Shown here: positions 41,642 to 49,730 of the stretch, in pieces
Position numbering within the stretch: position 1 is the first letter of the stretch
Layout of the letters: every line of letters starts with the position of its first letter
NCBI GenBank assembly: GCA_017502265.1
Contig: JAFVVI010000049.1
Span: 1 to 51,255 of the forward strand
Reading direction: 5' to 3'
DNA: 51,255 bases
Origin: Oscillospiraceae bacterium
GTDB lineage: Bacteria > Bacillota > Clostridia > Oscillospirales > Oscillospiraceae
Notes under the pieces: model-generated
The model's input: only the letters and a program-made list of their open reading frames with translations
Told to the model about the DNA's origin: nothing
Database searches by the model: none
Made by a program: the position numbers and the translations under genes

Positions 41642-42574
41642 TTATTGGCATTTTTCAATTTTTACCTGCCGGGAGAGGGTCATAACCCTGTCTCGGTCCG
41701 GGGCTTGGGAGCCGGTCTGCATTACAGATGCCGCGCCCATTGCCATAGCAAGGGCGATTCTCTCCTGCCGGGGCAGGTCCTTTTCCATACCGTAGGCCAT
41801 GGCCGCCACCACAGAATCCCCTGCCCCTACGGTGCTTTGCACAGGAACGGACAGGCCAGCGGCCCGGTAAGCTTCATCTTCCCAAAGGAACAATCCGCCG
41901 TCATCGCCCAGAGAGATGACTACATTGACAATACCCGTTTCCAGCAACTCTTTGCCTGCGGCAAGGTACTGTTCTTCCGTTTTGAGGGGTCTGCCTAACA
42001 GCCGGGCAAGCTCTGTTTCATTGGGCTTAATCATATCCGGCGAAGCCTTGATACCCTCGACCATCGCTTCTCCGTCCGCGTCCAAAATCACCTTTGCTCC
42101 CATAGTATGAAGCGTTTCCGTCCACCGGCGGTAGGTATCCTTGGCCGCGCCAGTGGGCAGACTGCCGGACAATACTACAATATCCCCCGGCACGATCTTA
42201 TTGCAAAGGCTGTCCAAGAGGGTCTGCAAAACCTTTTCGTCCACCCCGGGACCCGGCTCGTTAATATCCGTATTCTTACCGGCCTCTGTGTCCACGATCT
42301 TCAAGTTGGTCCGGGTCTGGCCGCAGGTCTGCACCGGCAGGAGCGCCAAGCCCTCCTGCTTCAGCAGAGCCTCCAGTTGTTTTCCTGTCTCCCCTGCCAG
42401 AATCACCACCGCCACGGACTGTGTCCCCAAAGCCTTCAGGCATTTGGACACATTGATGCCCTTGCCGCCGGCATCCTCCCGGAGGGATTGGACACGGTTG
42501 ACACCACCGGCGCAAAAACCGGGAATATAGGCGGTCTTGTCAATGGCAGGATTCAATGTCACTGTGTAGATCAT
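41642..42574 (-). CDS. fruK: 1-phosphofructokinase-type sugar kinase
   Basis: A 310-residue PfkB-family kinase that phosphorylates fructose 1-phosphate (or tagatose 6-phosphate) to the 1,6-bisphosphate. MIYTVTLNPAIDKTAYIP at the N-terminus and GGKGINVSKCLKALG are typical of FruK/LacC. The C-terminal STVGAGDSVVAAMAYGM has the catalytic GAGD Asp. No fructose PTS or FruR gene is adjacent, so substrate is not decided by context. Own promoter and terminator. Confidence 0.85.
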   Translation of the reverse strand: MIYTVTLNPAIDKTAYIPGFCAGGVNRVQSLREDAGGKGINVSKCLKALGTQSVAVVILAGETGKQLEALLKQEGLALLPVQTCGQTRTNLKIVDTEAGKNTDINEPGPGVDEKVLQTLLDSLCNKIVPGDIVVLSGSLPTGAAKDTYRRWTETLHTMGAKVILDADGEAMVEGIKASPDMIKPNETELARLLGRPLKTEEQYLAAGKELLETGIVNVVISLGDDGGLFLWEDEAYRAAGLSVPVQSTVGAGDSVVAAMAYGMEKDLPRQERIALAMAMGAASVMQTGSQAPDRDRVMTLSRQVKIEKCQ

Positions 42575-42601
42575 AGTTACTACCCCTGTGTGTTTTTCTT
42601 A

Positions 42602-42630
42602 ATCATACCGCATTTTTATCCCATTGGCAA
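42602..42630 (-). promoter_or_regulatory. Promoter for fruK
   Basis: Minus-strand TTGCCA (42630-42625) and TATGAT (42607-42602), spacer 17. It overlaps nearly to the spoIIQ terminator. Confidence 0.65.
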
Positions 42631-42631
42631 C

Positions 42632-42663
42632 AAAAAAAGCAGGCCACCGCGATTGCAGTGGCC
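42632..42663 (-). terminator. Terminator of the spoIIQ-like gene
   Basis: GGCCAC...GTGGCC stem with partial inner pairing, followed on the minus strand by seven T residues. Confidence 0.8.
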
Positions 42664-42693
42664 CGTTCCAAAGAGGAAAAATGAAAAAGCGTA

Positions 42694-43335
42694 TTATTCC
42701 TGTGCAAGGAAGGTATCCGGATTCACCGGCTCGCCGTCACAGGTAACGGCAAAATGCAGGTGGTCGCCGATGGCGCTTTCCATCAGCGCGGTATTGCCCA
42801 CCGTGCCGATGGTCTGTCCCATAGTCACCGCGTCACCGGGCTTGACAGACACCGTCTTGTCAAGACTTGCATAGCGTGTGGTATAGCCGCCCTCGTGACG
42901 GAGCACCACGGTCATACCCATGGCCTCGTCCTCATAGACGGAATACACCTCCCCGGCAGCCGCAGCGCAGACCTCACTGCCGGCTTCGGCAGCAATATCC
43001 ACGCCGTTGTGGACGCGCCAGTCCCGGGTGGTCTGGTTATAGGTCAGGCTGTCCATGGCATACACTGCAACTGTCTGGCCCTGCAGGGGGGATACCGTCT
43101 GCAGGCTGATCTTGGGAGTTTCCCCGGAATCGGGGATCACAGAGCCGTCGGGACCCGTGGCGATAACCGCCTGATGATTGCCCAATGTCTCTTCGTTTCC
43201 GCTGGAAACAGGGGGCGTTTTCTCGGCATTTCTGTAGTAGAGGAATCCGGAGATTCCGATGGCGGCAGCACATAACCCAAGGGCTATGTAGTAGCCCTTT
43301 CCGCTGATGCTGCCAGAGAATTTTTTCTTGCTCAT
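42694..43335 (-). CDS. spoIIQ: SpoIIQ-like M23 metallopeptidase-domain protein
   Basis: A 213-residue forespore-membrane protein. One N-terminal span (GYYIALGLCAAAIGISGFLYY) is followed by a linker and an M23 (LytM) domain (about 105-205). In B. subtilis SpoIIQ the catalytic residues are lost; here HNGVDIAA and GDHLHFAV keep the H-D and HxH zinc ligands, as in many Clostridia, so enzymatic activity is possible. It would pair with SpoIIIAH across the forespore membranes during engulfment. GGAGG precedes the ATG at 43335; a sigma-F-like promoter lies upstream. A general cell-wall M23 protein is the alternative, but the single span, length and promoter fit SpoIIQ. Confidence 0.8.
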   Translation of the reverse strand: MSKKKFSGSISGKGYYIALGLCAAAIGISGFLYYRNAEKTPPVSSGNEETLGNHQAVIATGPDGSVIPDSGETPKISLQTVSPLQGQTVAVYAMDSLTYNQTTRDWRVHNGVDIAAEAGSEVCAAAAGEVYSVYEDEAMGMTVVLRHEGGYTTRYASLDKTVSVKPGDAVTMGQTIGTVGNTALMESAIGDHLHFAVTCDGEPVNPDTFLAQE

Positions 43336-43356
43336 TTTCAAGCACCTCCGTAGTCC

Positions 43357-43384
43357 AGTATTACCCGTTTTTGGAAACTTAAAC
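43357..43384 (-). promoter_or_regulatory. Sigma-F-like promoter of the spoIIQ gene
   Basis: Minus-strand GTTTA (43384-43380), spacer 14, and GGTAATACT (43365-43357), matching the sigma-F consensus GYWTA-N15-GGNNANANT in sequence and nearly in spacing. No good sigma-A promoter is visible for this gene. Confidence 0.55.
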
Positions 43385-43434
43385 CACTTTTTACAAAGTT
43401 TTTTGTCCCATAGCCCCGCAGTGCGAAAACACTG

Positions 43435-43463
43435 TTGACAAATGTCATTTTTTCGGTTATATC
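43435..43463 (+). promoter_or_regulatory. Promoter of the polyamine transporter operon
   Basis: TTGACA at 43435-43440 and TATATC at 43458-43463, spacer 17; TATACT and TATAAT further on are alternatives. Confidence 0.6.
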
Positions 43464-43484
43464 TATACTATTAAAGTATAATAA

Positions 43485-43673
43485 AAAATAACAAGCAGAT
43501 GGAGCAAAATTGGCAAGCGTTAATGGCGAGGGATTTTGGCCCAAATGAAGGTTTGGAAGCGCCGGAATACTTTGTGTATTTCAAGATTCTAAACCGCACA
43601 GTTGGGGCAAAAGATCCGTCAGTAACCGCAGACAATTTTACGACAGCTGCTAAGAAAGAAGAGGGGGAGGATA
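43485..43673 (+). other. Leader of the polyamine operon with an unsupported small ORF
   Basis: About 190 nt between the promoter and potA. An ATG at 43499 opens a frame that runs 65 bases into potA, without a ribosome site and with rare codons (AGG, TTA, CTA) unlike its neighbours. No riboswitch class was recognised. It could be an upstream regulatory element or sequence debris; nothing in it decides. Confidence 0.35.
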
Positions 43674-44795
43674 ATGTCCAAAGAACTCATCAGACTCCAG
43701 GACCTGACCATGGAGTTCGACGGGGAGCGGATACTTGATGGTATCAATCTCTATTTTAACGATCACGAATTCCTCACGCTGCTTGGCCCCTCCGGCTGCG
43801 GCAAGACTACCACTCTGCGAATTATTGGCGGTTTTTTGACCCCAACATCCGGCAGGGTGCTTTTTGACGGCAAATGCATCAATGATGTACCGCCCTACCA
43901 GCGGCAGATCAACACCGTGTTCCAGCGGTATGCATTGTTTCCCCATCTGGATGTTTTCGGCAATATCGCCTTCGGCCTGAATGTGGCAAAGCTGCCCAAG
44001 GCCGAGATCGCCCAGCGGGTCAGCGAGATTTTGGAAGTGGTGGGCCTGCAGGGCTTTGAGCACCGCCGCATCGACAGCCTTTCCGGCGGTCAGCAGCAGC
44101 GGGTAGCCATCGCCCGGGCGCTGGTCAACCGGCCCAAGGTGCTGCTTCTGGACGAGCCGCTGGCGGCTCTTGACCTGCGCCTGCGCAAGGATATGCAGAA
44201 CGAGCTCAAGCGCATCCAGCAGGCTATGGGCATCACCTTTATCTATGTGACCCACGACCAGGAAGAGGCGCTTTCTATGTCCGACACCGTGGTGGTTATG
44301 GATAAGGGCCGCATTCAGCAGATCGGCAAGCCTGAGGATATCTATAACGAGCCGAAGAATGCCTTCGTGGCAGACTTTATCGGCGAAAGTAATATTTTGG
44401 ACGGCGTAATGCTGGAAGACTATAAGGTCAAGTTCTTTGGCCGGACCTTTAAGTGTCTGGACGCAGGTTTCGCCCCCAATGAACCGGTGGATGTGGTCAT
44501 CCGTCCGGAGGACATCGATTTTGTCCCCCCGGAGGAGGGCCATCTGACCGGCACCGTAACCAGTGTGACCTTCAAGGGCCTGAACTACGATATTATCGTG
44601 GATTTCAAGGGCTTCAAGTGGCTGATCCAGACCACGGATCATCAGCCCGAGGGCGCAACTGTGGGCATTCGGCTGAACCCGGAGGATATTCATGTTATGC
44701 GTAAGAGCGAATACTCCGGCATGTTTGGTGACTACAGCTCCTACTCTGCCGAGTACGACGAGCTGACGGAGGATGCCGCCGATGAAGAAGAATAA
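43674..44795 (+). CDS. potA: Spermidine/putrescine ABC transporter ATP-binding protein
   Basis: A 373-residue ATPase. Walker A is GPSGCGKTT, the signature [14 protein letters not shown], Walker [18 protein letters not shown] and the H-loop [14 protein letters not shown]. After residue 240 comes the TOBE-type regulatory domain. It heads the potA-potB-potCD operon: GGGGGAGG lies six bases before the ATG, and potB overlaps its end. Family members import spermidine and putrescine. The C-terminus is acidic ([13 protein letters not shown]). Confidence 0.95.
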   Translation: MSKELIRLQDLTMEFDGERILDGINLYFNDHEFLTLLGPSGCGKTTTLRIIGGFLTPTSGRVLFDGKCINDVPPYQRQINTVFQRYALFPHLDVFGNIAFGLNVAKLPKAEIAQRVSEILEVVGLQGFEHRRIDSLSGGQQQRVAIARALVNRPKVLLLDEPLAALDLRLRKDMQNELKRIQQAMGITFIYVTHDQEEALSMSDTVVVMDKGRIQQIGKPEDIYNEPKNAFVADFIGESNILDGVMLEDYKVKFFGRTFKCLDAGFAPNEPVDVVIRPEDIDFVPPEEGHLTGTVTSVTFKGLNYDIIVDFKGFKWLIQTTDHQPEGATVGIRLNPEDIHVMRKSEYSGMFGDYSSYSAEYDELTEDAADEEE

Positions 44796-45603
44796 ATCCC
44801 TGCTCCTTTCCGGACCTTATGTCCTGTGGATGCTGGTGTTTACCCTGATCCCCCTGGGGGTGGTGGGCTACTATGCCCTCACCGACCCCTCCACCGGCGT
44901 ATTCACCTGGGGCAATCTCCGGGATCTGAGCCTGTTTCTGCCCACCTTGGGCAGCTCTGTGTGGTACTCTCTGGTGTCCGCGCTGATCTGCCTGGTGCTT
45001 GGCTATCCGGTGGCTTACTATATCGCCCACCGGCCCCCTGTGACCCAGAAGATCCTCTATATGCTGGTGATGCTGCCTATGTGTATGAGCTTTCTGCTGC
45101 GCACCCTTGCCTGGGTAGGCCTGCTGGAGTCCAACGGCATTATCAATCAGTTTTTGAATCTGCTGGGCATCCCCTCTCTGGAGCTCATTGGCACACCGGG
45201 CGCGGTGATTTTGGGTATGGTTTACAACTACCTGCCCTATATGGTCCTGCCCCTGTACGCCATCATTGTAAAGATCGACAACCGGCTCATTGAGGCTGCT
45301 GAGGATCTGGGCTGCACCCCGGTGCAGGTGTTTTCCAAGGTGGTCCTGCCCCTTTCCATGCCTGGAATCCTCTCCGGTATTACCATGGTATTCGTGCCGG
45401 CGGTCTCTACCTTCTATATCTCCCAGAAGCTGGGCGGCACCGATACTATGCTCATCGGTGATGTGATCGAGCGGCAGTTCAAATCCGCCGGCAACCCCAA
45501 TTTAGGCGCTGCGCTGAGCCTGGTGCTGATGCTTTTGGTGTTTATCTGCACCGGCATTATGAACCGCTTTGGTTCTGATGAGGAAGGCGGTGTGGTGGTA
45601 TGA
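44782..45603 (+). CDS. potB: Spermidine/putrescine ABC transporter permease PotB
   Basis: A 273-residue permease with six predicted spans. The EAA loop is [20 protein letters not shown], a near match to PotB. The ATG at 44782 lies nine bases after GGAGG and overlaps potA by 14 bases; the ATG at 44773 is too close to that site. Its stop codon overlaps the potCD start by four bases (ATGA). Confidence 0.93.
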   Translation: MKKNKSLLLSGPYVLWMLVFTLIPLGVVGYYALTDPSTGVFTWGNLRDLSLFLPTLGSSVWYSLVSALICLVLGYPVAYYIAHRPPVTQKILYMLVMLPMCMSFLLRTLAWVGLLESNGIINQFLNLLGIPSLELIGTPGAVILGMVYNYLPYMVLPLYAIIVKIDNRLIEAAEDLGCTPVQVFSKVVLPLSMPGILSGITMVFVPAVSTFYISQKLGGTDTMLIGDVIERQFKSAGNPNLGAALSLVLMLLVFICTGIMNRFGSDEEGGVVV

Positions 45604-47624
45604 AACGGACAAACCGCATTTTCACTATACTGATCTTCATTTTCCTGTATATCCCCATGGCGGTGCTGATCTTAGGCTCTTTCAACACCGGCAAGAATTT
45701 GGCGTTGTTTGAGGGCTTTACCTTCAATCAGTACAAAGAGCTTTTCCGGGATAAGGACCTTTTGGGATTGCTGGGCAACTCCCTGCTGATCGCCATTTTG
45801 TCCACCGCCACCGCCACCGCCTTTGGCACCTTCGCAGCTGTGGGTATCCATAGTCTGAAGCCCAAGATGCGCAAGGCGGTTATGACCCTGACCAATATCC
45901 CTATGACAAACCCGGATATCGTCACGGGTATTTCCCTTTCCCTGCTGTTCGTGTTCATCGGCAGCGGTATGCTGGGCCAAAAGCAGAGTCTGAATTTCTG
46001 GACCCTGCTGATCGCCCACATCACCTTCAATCTGCCCTATGTGATTCTGAATGTGATGCCGAAATTGCAGCAGATGGACCCGGCTCTGCAGGATGCAGCC
46101 ATGGACTTAGGCTGCACCCCCCTGCGTTCCTTCTTCAAGGTGACCATTCACGAGATCATGCCCGGCGTCATCTCCGGCGCCATTATGGCATTTACTATGT
46201 CTTTGGACGATTTCGTTATCAGCTACTTTGTCACGGGAACGGAATTTGTCACATTGCCGGTGAAGATCTACTCCTTCACCAAAAAGCCCATTCACCCTAA
46301 GATCTACGCAATGTTCACCCTGCTGTTTTTGCTGATCTTCGTGCTGATGGTGGCAATGAACCTGCTGCAGCTGCGGGGCGACAAGCGCCGCACCCAAAAG
46401 CAGGCCAAGCCCCCCAGCCGCGGTATGCGCACCTTCCAGCGGGTAGCCGCAATTGCCTGTGTGGCCGTGCTGCTCATTGGCAGCTTTGCCCTGATCGCCA
46501 CCACCCGGCAGGATAAAATCACCCTGAATGTGATGAACTGGGGTCAGAATATTGCTGACGGCTCTGACGATACCTTGGACATTATCGCCGCCTTTGAAGA
46601 GGCTTATCCCAACATCGATGTGAACTACGCGGAATACGCCTCCAATGAGGAGCTTTACTCTAAGCTCTCCACCGGCGGTCTTGTGGTGGATGTGATCATC
46701 CCCTCGGACTATATGATTGCCCGGATGATCTCGGAGGATATGCTCCTACCCCTAAACTTCGACAATATTCCCAACTATCAGAATGTCATCGACACCTACA
46801 AGGACCAGGCCTACGACCCGGAGAACAAATACTCCGTTCCCTACACCTGGGGTACGGTGGGCATCATCTACAACGCAAAGTATGTGGACGAAGCCGATGT
46901 CACCGGCTGGGATCTGCTTTGGAACGAGAAGTACAAAGGCCAGATTCTGATGTTCGATAACTCCAGAGATGCCTTTGGTATTGCCCAATACATGCTGGGC
47001 TACGATGTAAACACCACCGACAAAGCAGAGCTCCAGGCCTGCGCCCAGGCCCTTGCCAAGCAGCGGCCCCTGGTGCAGCAGTATGTGATGGACCAGGTCT
47101 ACGCCAAGATGGAAGAGGAAAATGCGTGGATCGCCCCCTACTACGCGGGCGATGCGATGATGATGATGGAGAACAACGAGAATCTCCGCTTCTATCTGCC
47201 GGAAAACGAGACCTTTAACCTGTTCATCGACGCCATGTGTATCCCCTCCTGCGCCCAGGAAAAGGAAGCAGCTGAGAAGTTCATTAACTTTATGTGCGAC
47301 CCGGAGATCTCCGGCGCCAATATGGACTATATCTGCTACGGCTCTCCCATTGAGGGCGCTACCGAGCATATGGAAGAATATCTGGCTGAAAGCGAAGTAA
47401 TCTATCCCCCGGAAGAGATTCTGGAGCGTGGTCAAAGCTACGGCTTCCTGCCGGAGGACATCACCCGGTATGTGGAAAATCTGTTCCTCGGCATCCGTGT
47501 GGGTAAGACCGCCGAAGAAGAAGAGGTACAAAGCAGCGGCTCTGCCCTGCCTGTGGTCCTCACCCTTGCGGGCCTTGCCGCGGCAGGCGTGTTCCTGTGT
47601 CTGCCCAAGCGCAAACGGAAATAA
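45600..47624 (+). CDS. Fused PotC permease / PotD polyamine-binding protein
   Basis: A 674-residue fusion. Residues 1-270 are a PotC permease (six spans, EAA loop DAAMDLGCTPLRSFFKVTIH). A second hydrophobic segment (about 283-303) anchors a PotD-type polyamine-binding domain (about 315-640) beginning ITLNVMNWGQNIADGSDDTL and containing the YAEYASNEELYSKL and YTWGTVGIIYN blocks. A further span and basic tail (LPVVLTLAGLAAAGVFLCLP then KRKRK) end the chain, so the receptor is tethered at both ends. Such PotCD fusions occur in several Firmicutes. The operon therefore needs no separate lipoprotein receptor. Confidence 0.9.
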   Translation: MKRTNRIFTILIFIFLYIPMAVLILGSFNTGKNLALFEGFTFNQYKELFRDKDLLGLLGNSLLIAILSTATATAFGTFAAVGIHSLKPKMRKAVMTLTNIPMTNPDIVTGISLSLLFVFIGSGMLGQKQSLNFWTLLIAHITFNLPYVILNVMPKLQQMDPALQDAAMDLGCTPLRSFFKVTIHEIMPGVISGAIMAFTMSLDDFVISYFVTGTEFVTLPVKIYSFTKKPIHPKIYAMFTLLFLLIFVLMVAMNLLQLRGDKRRTQKQAKPPSRGMRTFQRVAAIACVAVLLIGSFALIATTRQDKITLNVMNWGQNIADGSDDTLDIIAAFEEAYPNIDVNYAEYASNEELYSKLSTGGLVVDVIIPSDYMIARMISEDMLLPLNFDNIPNYQNVIDTYKDQAYDPENKYSVPYTWGTVGIIYNAKYVDEADVTGWDLLWNEKYKGQILMFDNSRDAFGIAQYMLGYDVNTTDKAELQACAQALAKQRPLVQQYVMDQVYAKMEEENAWIAPYYAGDAMMMMENNENLRFYLPENETFNLFIDAMCIPSCAQEKEAAEKFINFMCDPEISGANMDYICYGSPIEGATEHMEEYLAESEVIYPPEEILERGQSYGFLPEDITRYVENLFLGIRVGKTAEEEEVQSSGSALPVVLTLAGLAAAGVFLCLPKRKRK

Positions 47625-47630
47625 GCAAAA

Positions 47631-47660
47631 AGGACGCGTTGCAAAATTGCAACGCGTCCT
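47631..47660 (+). terminator. Terminator of the polyamine operon
   Basis: A 14-bp perfect stem (47631-47644 with 47647-47660) with an AA loop, then a short T-rich run. Confidence 0.88.
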
Positions 47661-48031
47661 AATCTTTGGCCCGCTTATACTTTCCCTCCCGGGGGGCACT
47701 ACCACGGGGTTTCCAAAGGGGGAGCGATGGGAGCTGAATAAAAATTTTCTTACTATTGAGCAGAAACAGTGATGCGGCGGGGGATTCTTAAGGGGGCGCG
47801 GTTGGCTCCCTGTTGCGGTGCCCGGCATATTTCTTGCCGACGGAGCGGCTGCGTCATCTGCCGACCGCGGCCACTCGCTCAGGTCGCTGTATCCGCCACT
47901 GGCGGCGCTCCCATCGCTCCCCCATTAAGCCGGTTCTTTGGGTACTTTCTTATCGGCATAAGAAAGTACCGCCGCCGGCAGGCAAAAAACACATCACCAC
48001 CTCCCGCAGAAGATACCTGTCGGGGGGTATT
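47661..48031. other. GC-rich non-coding stretch, candidate degenerate repeat element
   Basis: About 370 bases without a supportable gene between the polyamine operon terminator and araB. It contains the perfect hairpin at 47941-47970, GC-rich ends (GCGGCGGGG near 47773 and GCCGCCGGCAGGC near 47970) and open frames rich in Arg that look like random GC-rich translation. The layout suggests a remnant or family of non-coding repeats. Confidence 0.45.
47941..47970. repeat. Perfect inverted repeat
   Basis: GGTACTTTCTTAT (47941-47953) and ATAAGAAAGTACC (47958-47970), 13-bp arms with a CGGC loop. It lacks a T-run outside the stem and lies far from both genes, so a simple terminator role is doubtful. 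Confidence 0.6.
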
Positions 48032-49627
48032 TTATTTGCTGAAATGGTCGCTCATAGCCAGGTATTTTACATATTTCTCTGCATAGACTGCCTGTTTTTC
48101 AGCGTTGGGCAGGTACTGGCCGCTGTAGCCGCAGGACATCTTGCCGATGGCCTCGGCCACATCGTCATAGCCGCCCTTTGCCTTACCGGCGGCCAATGCG
48201 CCGAACACCGCGCTGCCGTGGGCCACCGCCTCCCCGCTGGCCGCAACGCTGATGGCCTTGCCGGTAATATCCGCATAGACCTGCATCATATAACTGTTCT
48301 TGGTGGCAATTCCGCCGCAGGCATATAGCCGATCCACCGCAACACCGCTGCTCTCAAAGGCTTCAATGATCCGCCTTGTGCCGAAAGCCGTGGCTTCTAC
48401 CGTGGCTTTGAAAATATCCACTGCTGTGGTCTTCAGGGTCAACCCGCTGATCGCGCCCTTTAAATTTCCGTCCATCAGCGGCGAGCGGCAACCGTTCCAC
48501 CAATCCAGCGCTACAAGATTTTCGTCCTCGCACTCTGCTGCCAGACGGCTCATATAGGCAAAAATATCCATGCCCGCCTGCTGCGCCTGATCGAAATACT
48601 TTTTCGGCACGATCTCATCGATAACCCATTGGAAGATATCGCCCACGGCGCACTGGCCGGCCTCATAGCCGTAAAATCCGGGGATAATGCCGTCCTTTAC
48701 CACGCCGCACAGGCCCTTAAAGCAGACTTCCTTGCTGTGGAGCATCATATGGCAGGTGCTGGTGCCCATAATCATCAGCATTTGGGCCGGCGCAGCGATA
48801 CCAACCGCAGGCACTGCTGCGTGGGCATCGATGGTGGCCGCCGCCACCCCGGTCCCTGCTTTCAGACCCAAAAGTTCCGCATAGGTTTCATTGAGGCCAC
48901 CTACCCATGTTCCCGAAGGCACCACTTTGCCCAGCTTTTCTTCTTCAATGTTTTCCAAGCGGGGATCAAGAGCCTTCAAAAAGGCCTTATTCATATAGCC
49001 GGTGGCCGGGTCATACTGCCCTTTGTAGCCGGCGGCGCAGGAATTTCTGCTGTCTTTGCCTGTCAGCTGCATCACGATCCAGTCGCCCGCCTCAATGAAT
49101 TTATCCATCTGGCTATAGACCTCCGGCGCTTCTGCCATCACCTGCATAATTTTCGGTATCAGCCACTCGGAGGAGATGGCATCGTATTTCTGCAAAAACG
49201 CCTCATTCCGCGCCTTTGCAAGGGCATTGATCCTGTCAGCATAGGGCTGGGCGGCGTGGTGCTTCCACATTTTCACATAGGCGTGGGGATTGGTTTCAAA
49301 GCCCGCCACCTGAGAAATGGGTGTACCGTCATTTTTGATAGGCAGCACCGAGCAGGCGGTAAAATCCACGCCGATGCCGATAATATCCTCCGCCGGCACG
49401 CCGCTTTCCGCCACCGCCGCTTTTACACACGCAATCATACTTTGCTGATAGTCGGCAGGGTCCTGCAGGGCCCAGCCTGCGCCCAAGGGTTTTCCGTCCA
49501 TTTCTTCCAAAACCCCGTGGGCATACGGCGAAGAAGCGGACGCCATCTGCTTGCCGTTTGCCACATCCACGATGATGGCTCTGGCGCTCAAGCTGCCGAA
49601 ATCAATTCCCAAACTGTATTTACCCAT
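48032..49627 (-). CDS. araB: Ribulokinase (FGGY family)
   Basis: Phosphorylates L-ribulose to L-ribulose 5-phosphate in arabinose use. The 531-residue protein has the long AraB-type form. LGIDFGSLSARAIIVDVANG at the N-terminus is the ATP-site signature with SLSAR replacing the usual SxR, GVDFTACSVLPI is the second phosphate site, and MGTSTCHMMLH plus ALDWWNGCRSPLMDGNLKG are characteristic of ribulokinases. GGAGG precedes the ATG. araA and araD are not adjacent; the gene stands alone with its own promoter. Confidence 0.9.
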   Translation of the reverse strand: MGKYSLGIDFGSLSARAIIVDVANGKQMASASSPYAHGVLEEMDGKPLGAGWALQDPADYQQSMIACVKAAVAESGVPAEDIIGIGVDFTACSVLPIKNDGTPISQVAGFETNPHAYVKMWKHHAAQPYADRINALAKARNEAFLQKYDAISSEWLIPKIMQVMAEAPEVYSQMDKFIEAGDWIVMQLTGKDSRNSCAAGYKGQYDPATGYMNKAFLKALDPRLENIEEEKLGKVVPSGTWVGGLNETYAELLGLKAGTGVAAATIDAHAAVPAVGIAAPAQMLMIMGTSTCHMMLHSKEVCFKGLCGVVKDGIIPGFYGYEAGQCAVGDIFQWVIDEIVPKKYFDQAQQAGMDIFAYMSRLAAECEDENLVALDWWNGCRSPLMDGNLKGAISGLTLKTTAVDIFKATVEATAFGTRRIIEAFESSGVAVDRLYACGGIATKNSYMMQVYADITGKAISVAASGEAVAHGSAVFGALAAGKAKGGYDDVAEAIGKMSCGYSGQYLPNAEKQAVYAEKYVKYLAMSDHFSK

Positions 49628-49653
49628 AGCTGCCTCCTGCCAATTTTTCTTTT

Positions 49654-49682
49654 ATTATATCCCATATACTTATACACATCAA
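49654..49682 (-). promoter_or_regulatory. Promoter for araB
   Basis: Minus-strand TTGATG (49682-49677) and TATAAT (49659-49654), spacer 17. No AraR-like operator was recognised. Confidence 0.65.
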
Positions 49683-49697
49683 GTCGCATTTTAAAAA

Positions 49698-49725
49698 CAA
49701 AACCCTGCCAAAAGGCAGGGTTTTG
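49698..49725 (-). terminator. aspS terminator
   Basis: CAAAACCCTGCC-AAAA-GGCAGGGTTTTG, a 12-bp perfect stem after the aspS stop codon on the minus strand. Confidence 0.9.
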
Positions 49726-49730
49726 TAGCA

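Noticed and set aside
47600..47624. Sortase anchor at the end of the PotCD fusion
   Set aside because: A hydrophobic span and basic tail are present but there is no LPXTG motif.
47813..48328. Plus-strand open frame of 171 codons after the polyamine operon
   Set aside because: Half overlaps araB in antisense and the rest is Arg-rich translation of GC-rich non-coding sequence; no ribosome site.
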